Positions 32,801 to 44,282 are shown, counted from the first letter of the stretch. The stretch: 64,000 nucleotides of DNA from Molossus alvarezi (GCA_037176705.1 CM073885.1:218500290-218564289), one strand, 5' to 3'. Notes: generated by a model not told the origin, from the sequence alone. Numbers and translations: made by a program.

Positions 32801-34554
32801 GCAGAGTTCCCACTGACAAACAGTATTAAAAAAAAAAAAAAAAAGATGTGAAAAAGTCAAATTGTTCTGACTGAGAACTACTGTTCTTGAAGGGAAACTG
32901 ATAGTAACATGCTGTATTTCAAGTTATCAGCTCCAGTAGATAGTTTCAATATTCATTTTGTAAACAAACACCCTCTTTTGTAATAGTAAACTTGTATTCG
33001 ATCTATTTTCTCCATTGCCAGTAAGGTATGAATATCAATACCTCATTTAGCTTGTTTTTCCTATGATAAAAGATAATTTAAAAATAAATAAATAAAATAG
33101 AATTTTCATACAAATATAAAAAGGATGTGTGTCAAATATTTGACATAATTCATTAGGTAATGAGGAAACCAGTAAGATATAAAAACCAGTTCTAAGTAGA
33201 CTTCAGAGTTCAGATACCCATACAGGCATTAAGGAGCACTGAAATGAAGTTGCTAATAGAGGCAAAACTAGACTCTTCCATCTGGTGGAACCCACTGCAC
33301 ATTTGTTATTGGTGGAGAGCTTTTCGTGTCCCCACCTGTTGCTGGTGGAAGTGGGCTTCTCGTGATGTCATGAGAAAAGGGATTTTCTGAGACTCGTGTA
33401 AGAGAAGGAGTGGCAGTATTTGCGTGGAATTAAATCCCTGAGTTTCCAAGGTCCCCTCTCCCTCTGTCCTGCCTTGGAAAAATTCCAGCTGTGTCTTTAG
33501 CAGTGCTAGGATTTAAGCCATTGCCCAAAGTTTTTGTTCCATATTTGCACAGTCCAATCCAGCATCAGGCTAGGTTAGCTTGTGCTTCCAGCTGCAGTCC
33601 ATCAGTCCATTGTGTGTGGGGTCTGCGTGGCTTTAGGGCACATGGCTATGGAGGGAACACAGGTGACTGCAAGGAAGCAGGAGCAAAACCAGAGAAACAA
33701 GAGAGTGAGAATTATTTTGTCTGGGATTTTAACCTTCTAAGATGTTGTACACTTGCAGTGGCCCCGCCCCCTCGAGCTAATTATCTTTGTTTCCATGTTA
33801 GACTGCCTGGCTTCTTCCCTACATCACCCCAACTTCATTGTGCATGTACCCATCTTCCCTTTGTTGGACCCCTTCCCCCAGTGATCTGTGGGGAATGGAC
33901 CATTGTTCCCTGGGGCATGTAAAATTGCAGCTTCCTGGTGAAGCTTCCCAGACAGCCATGCTCTTCTGACTTCCCTTTGCTTCTTTCCTATTATTAATAT
34001 TAGCTAGTTAATTACAATAGTAGCACGTTCATCTTGACAAAATCCATTTGCATTTCTCTGAACTGGGATTGTTGGCATCACCATCAATTCTCTACAATTT
34101 ACAGAGTTGTAAAGTAGCTCAAGGACAATGAAAGCACAGACCCTATAGCATAAGATAAACCCTGAAAGGTATGCTAGATAATACTAGTATTCCATTGAAA
34201 GTACACTTGGAAACCTAGAGCATTTTTAAAAATTTGCCTATTTCAAAGCCTTTCACCGATTTTCCTTAAAGACTTACTGATCACACACATACACACACAG
34301 AGTTGTAATAGTTTTGTGAGTGGACACTTAGCAGGCTCTTGGTAAGCGATAACTGAATATGGCAGTGTTCAAGCTCTGGAATAGAGTTACATAGGCTCTA
34401 ACAGTTTTTATTTCCCAGTCCTTAGTCATCATTATATTGCTCGGTGCAGTTGAATATATCATCAAGTAGGACACCACGGAAGACGCTCTCGCGTCCAGCA
34501 CCCTCCCGCTGGAGCACGCACAGGTCCTTGTCCTCCATCCCACACTGCTCCAGG
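32801..34554. other. No recognisable feature; one 143-codon open frame
   Basis: Contains an A-run at 32828-32844 and otherwise unique sequence. The frame at 33491-33922 (plus) encodes a Cys/Pro-rich product with no motif I recognise. It has no obvious promoter, and the upstream sequence is repeat-poor. Treated as chance until shown otherwise. Confidence 0.45.
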
Positions 34555-34555
34555 G

Positions 34556-34824
34556 CAGCGCTTTTCAATCGGGCTGCCACAAGAATGTTTAAAGCATGCC
34601 ATACCTGACTATTTAGCCAAGGGCACTAACTTCTTTTCCCTTAAATTGTGAAGAAAAAAAAAAATAAGACAACAGCCAACACAACAGTAGCCACTCGGTA
34701 TGAATGAATCAAAATCATACCTACTTTTTTGTCAGCTCGGCAAAAAATACATTTTTTGGTGTGCCACAGAGTCTTAGTAATTAGTCTGTGTGTGCCACGA
34801 GAGGCCAAAGGCTGAAAATCACTG
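34556..34824 (-). mobile_element. Nonautonomous hAT transposon
   Basis: Inverted relative to 21212: 'cagcgcttttcaatc' left and 'gctgaaaatcactg' right. The flanks ctccaggg and ctctcggc agree at 5 of 8 positions, so the target duplication has decayed. Confidence 0.83.
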
Positions 34825-35409
34825 CTCTCGGCACGACTAGCCAACCGCAGGACACAAAGTAACTGCTTTGTTCCAGACTGTGCAGTCCAGTCACTGCCAT
34901 CGCCCCTTCCCTGTGGCATCTTCTCTGTAACTCTCCCTTCCTCCTCCCCGTCTTGTTATCTTCAATAAGAAAATCGGCAACAGTTGTTTCTAAGGTTACA
35001 GGACTCCTTTCAGGAGATCTGCTAATAGTTGAGGGAATACCAGGCAGAGGAGCTCCCCCAGCCCCCCAAGCCCGTTAGAGGCAGAGCGAAGGGAGGTCTG
35101 CACCGCGAGGGCCTAGCCGCCGGCAGTCACAGGGGAAAGAGCAGGAGCCTGTGGGGTGTGAGGCTAGCAGATGATGATCAGTTCAGAAAAAGTAACAGCA
35201 ACAACAAAAACAAGGAAAATGCATTTAATTTTTAAATAAATTAATGCCTTGGTCTGCATTCACTTACTTATTCTCACTCTAGAGTTCATTTATTCAGCAA
35301 TATTTGTGCATTTATGTAACAGGCCCTGTGACGCTCACGGGGCAGATACAGACAATACTTTAATGGACTCCATCATTCCACTCTCTGACTAGTCACACCT
35401 TCTTAGTGG
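34825..35409. other. No recognisable feature, locally GC-richer
   Basis: 35020-35170 is GC-richer with several CpGs ('gcaccgcgagggcctagccg'). A 68-codon frame crosses it without a known domain. A regulatory role cannot be shown. Confidence 0.4.
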
Positions 35410-35585
35410 TTTCGCTGATATCGCATTTATTTGTGTCTATGGCTTTTAAATTTTGTTTGTCTATCTTCTTAAATAATATTAAAACTTCTTAAAGGGAGTG
35501 AGGTGTCTCCTTAAACTCGATTTTCCACAGTCCTTCACCTAATTCTTGGCTTTTAATGGAATCTCAGTAAGTGTTCATTGCTTTG
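35410..35585 (+). repeat. L2 LINE 3' end fragment
   Basis: 'cgcatttatttgtgtctatgg' and 'gaatctcagtaagtgttcat' are placed as in the L2 3' end. Diverged. Confidence 0.5.
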
Positions 35586-36249
35586 GTTGGTCTCTTTTTT
35601 AAACCTCAAAACTATTTTAGTGACTGGTAGATGGGAGATTTAGCCAACCCTTTCACGTCAATACCTCACCAGCATTAAGCACATGCTAAATGAAGCCATT
35701 CAAAGCCTCTGGGCCTTGCTAGCTACCCTGACTCACAAAGGAAGCCTTCTGAAAGGGTTGAAACCTGCTGGGCAGGTGGGGCCCCCAGTCACTCCCAGAG
35801 GACCAGCATTTGCATTCTCCCGGGAGGGCTGGCAAGTCCTGACATGCAGGCTGGAGAGGGAAGCGAAGAAAAAGGTGGAGGTTCAAAGCCTAAATGCACA
35901 CATTCAAGGGGTCACCTCTCTAAAGCTTTGCCTTCACACTTTTTCACTTTCATAATTACAAGAGATGTTGGTTGTCTTGCCCTCCCTTGGGGGTTGGGAG
36001 TCGATGTGCTCACAGGGGCCCCCGTTTGCCAAGCTTCCTCTCTAACTCCCAGCTTCCTTCCCACCACCAACCTCATTCCTTCATGCTTGCGGAGCTCATG
36101 GTTTTATTTCCTCTTTAGTGAGGGTCCAACTGGCAGCTGACAATGTTGTCAGTTCATTTCGAAAAGGAGTTTTACTTCATTAAAACATGGTGGAACATCA
36201 CATTAAATAGCAAGAAAACTAAAAATAGGCATGTTAAGTGAGTTGTTGC
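35586..36249. other. No recognisable feature
   Basis: Unique sequence. Two overlapping plus-strand frames (35683-35955 and 35844-36140) show no domain. Confidence 0.45.
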
Positions 36250-36404
36250 CCCAGAGAGAGAAGAATTGTGGGGGACCAGAGTTTGCCACCCCAAAATATG
36301 CCTTTTGGGATACTGATTATTTTAAGTGGGTCATTTCTTAAGAAACACAAGACTCAGAAGGACCTGTGACCCACCCCTTTACCTGCCTAAAGAAATTCAG
36401 AGAG

Positions 36405-36864
36405 CCCGGCTAATAGGTGGCTATAGAATATATGAGGAAAATAGGAATTTTTCTAATAACAGAACAAGTCACAGTGAAAGTGCTAAGAGTAAGCAGGAAA
36501 GCAGGCTGGTACAGCGGAAAGTGTTTGCTTCATGAAGCCAGAGGACTCAATGGCAGCACTGTGCAGCTGTGTGACCCAGGGTAAGTCATTTAACTTTTCA
36601 GCACTATCTCACAGGGCTGTTACAAGAATTAACATCTGACCCAGCCGGTGTGGCTCAGTGGTTGAGCATAGATCCATACACCAAGAGGTCACTGGTTCAA
36701 TTCCCAGTCAGGGCACATGCCCAGGTTGTGGGCCCGATCCTCAGTGGGGGGCATGCAGGAGGAGGCCAGTCGATGTTCTCTCTCATTGATGTTTCTATCT
36801 CTTTCTCCTTCTCCCCTCCTCTTTCTCTAAAAATCGAAAAAGAAAAAATAAATTAAAAAAAAAA
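36405..36864 (+). mobile_element. SINE insertion with probable 5'-transduced flank
   Basis: The word gaaattcagagag (36392-36404) recurs as ggaattcagagag (36865-36877). Between them lie about 233 bp of non-SINE sequence with a MIR piece ('gtgtgacccagggtaagtca'), then a class B SINE and its A tail. One event copying upstream flank plus SINE explains this. Confidence 0.6.
36638..36864 (+). mobile_element. SINE, class B
   Basis: Head 'acccagccggtgtggctcag', body 'catgcccaggttgtgggc', long A-rich tail. There is no TSD directly at its 5' edge; the matching word lies 233 bp upstream. Confidence 0.92.
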
Positions 36865-37160
36865 GGAATTCAGAGAGAAAAACCTGCTTCAGGAAGGGAA
36901 CTTCTGAGCACATTCACCTTAGCACGTAGGAACTAAGGGTAGCACATGGGAGGACCCAAGCAAGCCTGCCTGTTGGACTCTTTTCTGTCCCATTGTTTTT
37001 GGGGGCCCAGCAAGAATTTGTTTACCAATGTTTGCTTTTTCTCTTCTATCAGTGAATTGCCTACTTTCCCTTTGAAATCCCAGACCCCTTCCTCCCTCCC
37101 TTTAGTCCAGAAAGGCATCTGAACCCCAATGGCCCAATGCCTTCTCATGTCTCATGTTTT

Positions 37161-37436
37161 TTTTGTTTGTTTGTTTTTTGTTTTTTGTTTTTTTTAATCC
37201 TCATCCGAGGACATTTTTCCATTTTTTGTACAGACAGAGTGGGAGGGAGAGAGAGGAAGAGAGAGAGAGAGGGAAACATCGATGTGAAAGGGACACATCG
37301 AGTGGCTGCCACCCGCACAACCAACCAGGGCCGGGGACAAACTGCAACCGAGGTACGTGCCCTTAGCGGGAACCGAACCCGGGCCTCTCCGGACCGCAGG
37401 CGGACGCTCTAACCGCTGAGCCAAACCGGCCAGGGC
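37161..37436 (-). mobile_element. Ves-type SINE, class A (young)
   Basis: Near-consensus minus copy with many intact CpGs. TSD tcatgtctcatgtttt at 37144 and 37437. The long T/G-rich reversed tail is 37161-37195. Confidence 0.96.
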
Positions 37437-37679
37437 TCATGTCTCATGTTTTTATGGAATCCCCATCTGTATATCCATTACAAATTTGGTTTATTTTCTC
37501 CTGTTAATCTGTCTCAAGTTAATTTGATTATTATTCCATCTAGAAGAATTTAGAAAGATGAGAAGGAAATTATTTTTTTCTTACCCCACAGAATGAAAAT
37601 GGATTAGAAAGAACCTGGAAATCCTATGTGTTCCCAGTCTGGAAAAGCTAGTGTATTCCCTGGGCCTTGGGTCAGCGTG

Positions 37680-37826
37680 CAGTTGGTGGGAGAGTAGCAT
37701 CAGTATCACCTGGAAGCCCAATGCAAGTTCAGCACTCGGCCCCACTCCAGATTTAAGAAACAAAAATCCTCGTTTTAACAAGACCCCAGGTGACTCCTCT
37801 TTACATTAAAGTTTGAGAAGCATTGA
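37680..37826 (-). mobile_element. MER5-like hAT element
   Basis: Words 'gtagcatcagtatcacctgg', 'tttaacaagaccccaggtga' and 'taaagtttgagaagcattg' follow MER5 in reverse order, ending at the degenerate inverted end. Confidence 0.78.
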
Positions 37827-38019
37827 TAACATTTGAAGGTAAAAGACTTCAAAGAAGGGTTTTCCACTTTGCCCAGACTTAACTGCCTCCCTTTCTGGAC
37901 TTTAGTTGGGTTCTCAGCCACTCTTGTGGAATATTAATGATCACGTTAGGCTGAACCAGCGATTATATTAGATCAACGTCCAGCTGTCTAGAAGTGACTC
38001 ACCTAAGAAGGAAAGATTA

Positions 38020-38205
38020 TATTGTAACATCTCATCCTAACAAGAAGTAGATATTCTCTGTTCCGTTTTAGAGATAAGGAAATTGGGGTTCAGAGCAGTT
38101 AAGTAACTTGTCCAGGATCGTCCTGCCAGTTGCATGGCACAGCACAGATTCGAGCCCAGGTCTACTGACAGCCAGAGCTTGTGGTTTTTCATAGGCACGA
38201 TGCCT
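38020..38205 (-). repeat. MIR SINE
   Basis: 'agataaggaaattggggttc', 'ttaagtaacttgtccaggat', 'cagattcgagcccaggtct': MIR in reverse orientation, well preserved in the core. Confidence 0.8.
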
Positions 38206-38339
38206 TTGTGGCTATTATTAGCTATATTCTTCTTATAAACAGCAGTCTACTTGTCTTCCCCTTTGTATTAGATTTGGATTGTTTTTCAGGAAAAACTTAT
38301 GCAACAGCATAAATTAGTGCTATTTTTCATAAGTTTTAA

Positions 38340-38900
38340 ATTTAGTTATTTGCAACTGCCAACCACCCCGCCCCCCTCCGAGCACTTTTCAGCATAACTG
38401 CCAATGGGAAGGGGAAGGAAACAGATAGTCGGTGACAGGGAGTGTTCCACTCCGGAAATGATCCCCCAGAGGAGCCGGGGCTGTGCCAGAAAGAGGAGGG
38501 AGATAAAACGCTGAGGACGCAACACCGGAAACAGAGGAGAACTGTGCAAACAAGGAGCCTGTCACCTTTGGCAGTCCTGCCTTTGGCATCTCATCTGATC
38601 GCCTTCCCACACTCCACACGGAAAGGACGCAACAGCGGCCAAGTGGGCGCCCAGTGCCGCGTATGGGACATCCTCGCCAGAAAGGGTGTGGGGCATTGCT
38701 CTGAGCATGGCCACAGGCCACATTTTATGACATGTCACATAGGCTTGTGGACTGTGAACTTTCCCGTGCCCCTCCCTCCAGCAGCTTGGGAGTAAAAAGA
38801 GAGGGAAATAAATAACTAGGGAGTTGGGGTCAGAATGGGGCAAACTGGAGCCAAAGGTTATAAATGGCAACTCCAGGCCCGAAAGGAAGATTTCTATGAG
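38340..38900. other. Repeat-poor, CpG-richer unique segment
   Basis: By eye about 17 CpG in the first 380 bases, well above the surrounding AT-rich DNA. Several overlapping frames of 110-117 codons exist on both strands (38389-38721, 38442-38795, 38562-38909), none with a known domain. Possible regulatory element or an old exon; unproven. Confidence 0.4.
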
Positions 38901-39032
38901 GCTTCCCATTACTTTATGATAGAGTCCTAATGTTCAATTAACTTTTTTTGAAGTAGACCAGTCCCCTACTGCACTTTAAAAGGAAAAAATAGTGTATTGT
39001 ACATTGAGCTCTACAATATTTATTTCCCCCAA

Positions 39033-39470
39033 TTTTATTTTTTTATATTCGAAGGCACATAAAAAATGAAATAATAGTACAGTGAAACTTGTGACCCTTC
39101 CCCTACATTTAACAATGAAGATGTTGCCATATTCTCTCTCTGTTTTTGTTGAACTATTTTTACAACTCTAATCCCTAAATACAAGCATGTATCTGTAAGG
39201 ACAAAGACATTCTCTCTATATCCACAATACCATTATCACATCTAAGAAATATAACATTGATTTAATATCATATAATATATAGATCATATTCAAACTTCCC
39301 CAGTTGTCCCATATATATTCTTTACTGTTGTTTCTTCCCCCTTTTTTGATCCAGAATCCAATCAAGCTTCACGCATCTTATTTGGTTGTCAAGTCTCTTA
39401 CATTCCTTTTAATTTAGACTAAAAGAGTCTCTGCTTTTACCCCTCATTTCTCATCCCATTTTCAACATCT
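39033..39470 (-). repeat. Old L1 (L1M-type) 3' UTR
   Basis: 'gtgacccttcccctacattta', 'caaacttccccagttgtccc', 'caatcaagcttcacgcatct', 'ttatttggttgtcaagtctc' resemble an ancient L1 3' region. Non-coding and diverged. Confidence 0.5.
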
Positions 39471-39483
39471 AGGGTATTTTTTT

Positions 39484-39671
39484 AATTGATTTTAAGAGAG
39501 ACAGAGAGAGAAAGAGAGAAACATCAATGTGAAAGAGAGACACATATCAGCTGCCTCCTGTATGCCTCCTACCAAGAATCAAGCCTGAAACCTGGTGTGC
39601 TCTGACTGGGAACCAAACTGGCAACATTTTGGTGCGTGGGACAACATCCAACTGAGCCACACTGGGCAGGG
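39484..39671 (-). mobile_element. SINE, class B (diverged)
   Basis: Minus copy with head ending 'gagccacactgggcaggg'. TSD ctagggtatttttt at 39469 and 39672. Confidence 0.9.
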
Positions 39672-39685
39672 CTAGGGTATTTTTT

Positions 39686-39796
39686 AAAATTAATTTTATT
39701 GGGGTGACATTAGTTACTAAGATTATATAAATTTCAAGTGTGCAATTGTATAATACATGATCTGTATATCGCATTGTGTGCTTACCATAGGGTTTT
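39686..39796 (-). repeat. L1 3' end fragment
   Basis: 'ttttattggggtgacattag', 'aaatttcaagtgtgcaattg' and 'catgatctgtatatcgcatt' match the reversed 3' end of an L1MA-like element. Confidence 0.7.
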
Positions 39797-39982
39797 TCTT
39801 TTAGAATACATCACAGTCTAGATTTCACTATTTTTCTTCTTTATATTTTGTTTTAGATTTACATTTATTTAAAACTACACTCAAACATAATTTTGATGAG
39901 CCAAACTTCTTGAAGGTAAACTTTGAATGATAAGACTTTAACTATATTAAATGAAATGATCTAGAACCAAGAAGGGAAAATC

Positions 39983-40197
39983 TGGTCTGGGCAAATCTGG
40001 CCTGCCTGATCTTCAAAATAACGTTTTTCTTGCAATTCGGCCACATCCACTCCTTTATATATTTTCTATGGCTGCTCGGCTGCTTTCCTGCAAATTAAAC
40101 AGGGATGAGTAGGTGTAACAGGGGCTGGGTAGCCCACAGAGACTAAAAAATGTTTGCTATCTGGCCCTTCACAGAACAAGTTTGCTGATACCTGATC
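39983..40197 (+). mobile_element. hAT-Charlie nonautonomous element
   Basis: 'gggcaaatctggcctgcctg', 'gctatctggcccttcacaga' and 'acaagtttgctgatacctg': same family and orientation as 13019. Confidence 0.72.
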
Positions 40198-40377
40198 TAA
40201 AACAAGAAATACAAATGTTATTTCCTGCTTTGACTTTTAGTCCAGGCATGTTTCAAATGCTATCAGATATATCACACAGATCCCCCTGATGATTGTAACA
40301 ACTGGGAAATAGAAAGAACTACCTTTATCAAGATCATGATTCTTGATTTTAAAAATTCCTTCCTTTAAAGTCTCCTT

Positions 40378-41085
40378 GAAAGGCCCCACGTTGCCCACTT
40401 GGATTTAATCCAAACTTCTCACAGAAAGTCTCTTCACAGCCTGACTCTTGGCACCAGTTCCTTTGTCATGTTTGTTCCCCCACATTCTAGTTCAGTGGTC
40501 CTCAAACATAAGGGCGTAAAACACACTCGCACACACACACACACATGCACACACACACACACAATTGCTCAAGGGGCATGTTTAAAATGCAAGTTATCAA
40601 GTCCTACCTCCAAAGATTTGAATTGAGAAGTTCTGGGGTGAGAGACACCCCACGTAACCTGCAATTTTTACAAGTTCTCTAGATCAATCTCGTGCAGGTG
40701 GTCTGAAACCCACATTTTGGAAATCACTGTTTGAACAACAACAGGTATTTGCATTTGGCCCTTCCATGTCTCTCATGTCCCTGTGTTCTTGGTGAACTCC
40801 TCCTTCCTCTTAATTCAAGGGCCTGGGCAAATGTCTCTTGGTGAAATTCATTTAATACTCTCACTACTGGGCTCTGTCATAGTATATTCACTCTAGCCTG
40901 ATCTCATGGAAATGTACACATATCTATTATCATTTCTTTCATTACATTATTGCAGTTTATCACCTGCCAACCTCATGGAGTTTCTTGAGGGCTAGAAGAG
41001 TCTGAGTCATGTTTCCATCCAAGTTACAGTGTCTTGAACATAATTAATTTGGGATGAATATTGAAATCTAAGCTTGAATGAATAA
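40378..41085 (+). repeat. L2 LINE 3' part, split by a MER5A
   Basis: 'gaaaggccccacgttgcccac' to 40491, then after the MER5A 'gtgttcttggtgaactcctcc', 'tggagtttcttgagggctag' and the ending 'gcttgaatgaataa' follow L2 order. Confidence 0.65.
40492..40731 (+). mobile_element. MER5A hAT element with internal (CA)n
   Basis: Starts 'cagtggtcctcaaac', ends 'cattttggaaatcactg'. A (CA)n of about 37 bases (40526-40562) has expanded inside it. Confidence 0.82.
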
Positions 41086-41261
41086 ACTGGTTATTTGAAA
41101 TAGATTTTATTTAAAGCTATTGACATACATTTTATTACATTGTACATGTTGGTAACTTTATTTGATAAGCTCTCCTTTATAAGTGTTATATAAAATATAT
41201 TTATCACGCAATTCCTGAAAGGGATTTGACGTTAAAAGACACCATTAAGAAGTAAGACTGA

Positions 41262-41498
41262 GCCCTGGCCGGTTTTGCTCAGTGGTTAGAGCGTTGGCCT
41301 GCAGTCCAGAGAGACCCGGGTTTGGTTCCCGCTAAGGGCACGTGCCTTGGTTGCGGTTTGTCCCCGGCCCTGGTTGGGTCGTGTGGGTGGCAGCCACTCG
41401 ATGTGTCCCTTTCACGTCGATGTTTCTCTCTCTCTCTCCCTCCCACTTTATCTGAAGATAAATGGAAAAATATCCTCTGGTGAGGATTAAAAAAAAAG
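41262..41498 (+). mobile_element. Ves-type SINE, class A (young)
   Basis: Starts 'gccctggccggttttgctc' and is close to consensus through the body. The flanking repeat is short (aagac). Confidence 0.94.
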
Positions 41499-41499
41499 A

Positions 41500-41945
41500 C
41501 ATAAAAGAGAATATTCACAGTAGCTTTATTCATTAGAAACAATCCAAAAGTCCATCAAAAGGAGAATAGATAAATAATTGTGGAATATTTATATAATGAA
41601 ACACTATACAGCAATTAAAATTAATTACTAACACACACAACAACATGGGTGACTTTCATAGGCATGATGTTGAGTGAAAGAAGCCAGCAGTGAGTACCTA
41701 CTGATTCCATGAAGTTCAGAAGCAGGCAAAACTGACCTATGCTGAGAAAAGTCAGAATAATGGTTACCCTTTGGAGAGATATTGAGAAGGAAGAAGTTCA
41801 CAGGAACTTCTTATTTGGGTTGCTGGAAATAGATTGTATTTTAACCTGGTGACAATTTCCTGGTCGATATATATGTAAAAATTCAACACTATACACTTAA
41901 GGTTGGCACATATTATGCATATGTTAAATTTCAATTAAAAAGTTA
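41500..41945 (+). repeat. Old L1 ORF2 end and 3' UTR
   Basis: 'ttcacagtagctttattcat', 'caacatgggtgactttcata', 'gaagccagcagtgagtac', 'cactatacacttaaggttgg', 'tatgttaaatttcaattaaa' follow an L1M element to its end. Confidence 0.8.
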
Positions 41946-42030
41946 AGAAAAAGAACCTGGGACAGCTTATATCACATCTCTGCATTACTAACTGTAGAGT
42001 TATGAATGACACGGTTAAGACTGTTAATTG

Positions 42031-42289
42031 GCCCTGGCCGGTTTGGCTCAGCGGTTAGAGCGTCGGCCTGCGGTCCTGAGAGGCCCGGGTTCGGTTCCCG
42101 CTAAGGGCGCGTACCTCGGTTGCAGTTTGTCCCCGGCCCTGGTCGGTTGTGCGGGTGGCAGCCACTCGATGTGTTCCTTTCACATCGATGTTTCTCTCTC
42201 TCTCTATTCCTCTCTCTCTCCCTCCCACTCTACCTGAACAAAAGATGGAAAAATGTCCTCGGGTGAGGATAAAAAAAAAAAAAAAAAAA
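42031..42289 (+). mobile_element. Ves-type SINE, class A (youngest in window)
   Basis: Almost ideal consensus: intact CpGs, pure A tail of about 20, and a 14-bp TSD aagactgttaattg at 42017-42030 and 42290-42303. Its A box (tggctcagcggt) and B box (ggttcggttcc) are intact. Confidence 0.97.
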
Positions 42290-42303
42290 AAGACTGTTAA
42301 TTG

Positions 42304-43505
42304 CTTATATCTTCCACTCCTCCCCAATACTTTCCTCATCTGGTTGTTGTAAGGATTAAATAAATAAACACAGAACAAAGAACTCAGAACAGATTATGGG
42401 ATATAGTTAGTAATAAGTAAGAATTAGTTGTTATTATGACACGCCTGTGCTAAAATTTACATAGCACTGTAAAATATACCTGGCTAGTAGTTAATCTAAT
42501 AGCTGCCATCTTTTTAAAATATCATTTCCTCCTACAACCTGATTTTATTTAAAATATATGCATATTAGAAATGTCAAATGGGGGGGAGATGACAAAAAAT
42601 ACCCACTTTTTTAGTGAATAAAATTACAGTTTCAGAAATATCAAATGGAACAAAAAAGCAAGCAAACAAAACACATTTTACCACTTTTTTAATGACTTCA
42701 TAAAAATAATAGGTAAAGGCCCCTCACTTTTCCCCTTCCCTCTTCAGAGATAAATACCACTACCAGATCAAACTGTGTTTCAGTTTTGTGTTCAGGAAAG
42801 AAGCATCCTGTGTCGACAGCAGGCCGTCAGCACACACAGGGCAAGGACTGAGTAACGCAGTTCTGGTGGGAAAGGTTGCTTTGGGATGCATTCTCTTCTT
42901 GGTGGAGTCACGACTTGCTCCTTTGTCCTTTGCCTAAACCACTCTTGCGGGCACCGAGACGTGGTAAAGTGTGCACAACCACAGACTCCCAGCTGAGGCT
43001 TTGTCTTTGCTCGAATAAGCAGAATCCCAACAATGAGACGCTGTCCGTGGCGATCAGGAGGCGGTAGGAGGGCTGGTTAATCAAATGCTCCTTTCTGTCT
43101 AGTTATTATTTGATGCTCCGTTTAGCGTGACTTTCCACAGAGGGTCCACTGAGCCCCTGAGGGCAATGTACCTTGCCCAAGGCCTTATTTTGCAGCTGAG
43201 GGTGGGAGGAGCTAGAGAGTTTCTAGAGTCTATGGGTCCTTAGACTCAGACTCAAGGGCCCAGTTTTTCTCTTTCAGATTATTTGATGCTTTTCTTCTGA
43301 AGCTCACAAATATTGTACCATGTTTCTAAGCTGCTTATGTTAGATTTGGGGTGGGTTTAGAACTCATATACCTTTTTATATCAAATTTTAAGATAGGCGA
43401 TACAATATTCTACTTTTACTTGCTCTCTTTTTCCCATTTACTCATTGCATCTCTATTCTGAACCCTTGTAGTAGCATTCTGCCTTTTTCCCTCCTCAAAC
43501 CCCTT
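42304..43505. other. Mostly unique sequence with weak old-L1 traces
   Basis: 42690-42790 and 43330-43450 are loosely L1M-like; the rest is unrecognised. The 63-codon frame at 42876-43067 has no domain. Confidence 0.4.
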
Positions 43506-43509
43506 TACC

Positions 43510-43840
43510 GTTTCACTCATTAATTCATTCAAAGCGTATTTTGTTGATAATTTACTACTGCCAGTCACTGCTCCAGGTTTGGGGATACAGTGGTGAACAA
43601 GACCAGGTTCCTGGCATTATGTAATTGAAAGCCAAAGATAACAAAATATATATTTATAACACATGCAATGATGTCATGCAATAAAAAGCATCAAAAAGAA
43701 AAAAAATACAGCAGTGTTAGTGGATGGAGAATGATGTGTTGGGGTCAGGGTGTTTATTTTAGGCACATTGGTCTGGAAAGGCCTCTTCAAGGAGGCCACA
43801 TTCCTTTCGATGCCTTTACTTTCTTCTCAAGTCTTTCAAG
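43510..43840 (-). repeat. L2 LINE 3' part
   Basis: 'ttaattcattcaaagcgtat', 'ctgctccaggtttggggata', 'cagtggtgaacaagacca', 'ggaaaggcctcttcaaggagg', in the order of reversed L2. Confidence 0.68.
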
Positions 43841-43844
43841 GTGT

Positions 43845-44000
43845 TGGTGATCTGACTCTGTACCTCTCATTCTTCATGACCCTTCTTACCAGATCCTCCA
43901 CGTCAGCCCTGCCAAGATTGATCTGCTTTCCCCCACTTGTCCCCACTCTGGACTGCTCCTTCCTAGCTGTCTGCTATTTGCTCCCCAATTATTTCTAGTC
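43845..44000 (+). repeat. Possible L2 fragment
   Basis: 'tcttaccagatcctccacgt', 'ctggactgctccttcctagc' resemble L2 in plus orientation. Weak. 44001-44267 holds no clear feature beyond a MER5-like trace at about 44015-44125. Confidence 0.35.
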
Positions 44001-44282
44001 TTTTCCATACACAGCAGAGCACTGTCACAAAGAATTTACATGTGGGAGTTTAACACATACGTCTAGGTGATTTTAATATCATGCATATGCCTTGGAAATT
44101 GCTGTTTCAGAAATAATTCTAGTATAAACCAGAGGTTTCCAACTTTTGGTTTGATGCACTGCTATCTGTAGGGGGTAAGAGACTTTGAAAGAGAGAGGTA
44201 TCCTTCCCAGCTCCTTCTGCTCAGTCCTGCAAATGTGGCCTACACTTACAAAGGTATCAGTTCAATAGAGCTTTGCCTTATT

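Larger units (their letters stand above)
36250..37560 (+). repeat. LTR-like element (endogenous retrovirus, copy 2), interrupted
   Basis: Non-coding, related to 32220-32800 and in the same orientation. Its pieces are 36250-36404, 36865-37160 and 37437-37560, ending 'cctgttaatctgtctcaagtt'. It is split by a retroposed segment (36405-36864) and a Ves SINE (37161-37436). Family not assigned. Confidence 0.55.

Noticed and set aside
32801..36249. Provirus interior between two LTRs
   Set aside because: No gag, pol or env-like motif is visible; it contains unrelated hAT and L2 sequence, and the flanking LTRs are clearly diverged.
38389..38909. Overlapping 110-117-codon genes
   Set aside because: Frames overlap on both strands as expected in GC-rich DNA with few stops; no domain or start context supports any of them.
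42031..42120. tRNA gene
   Set aside because: A and B boxes are intact, but the sequence continues into a SINE body and A tail and does not fold as a complete cloverleaf. The same unit occurs dozens of times with TSDs.
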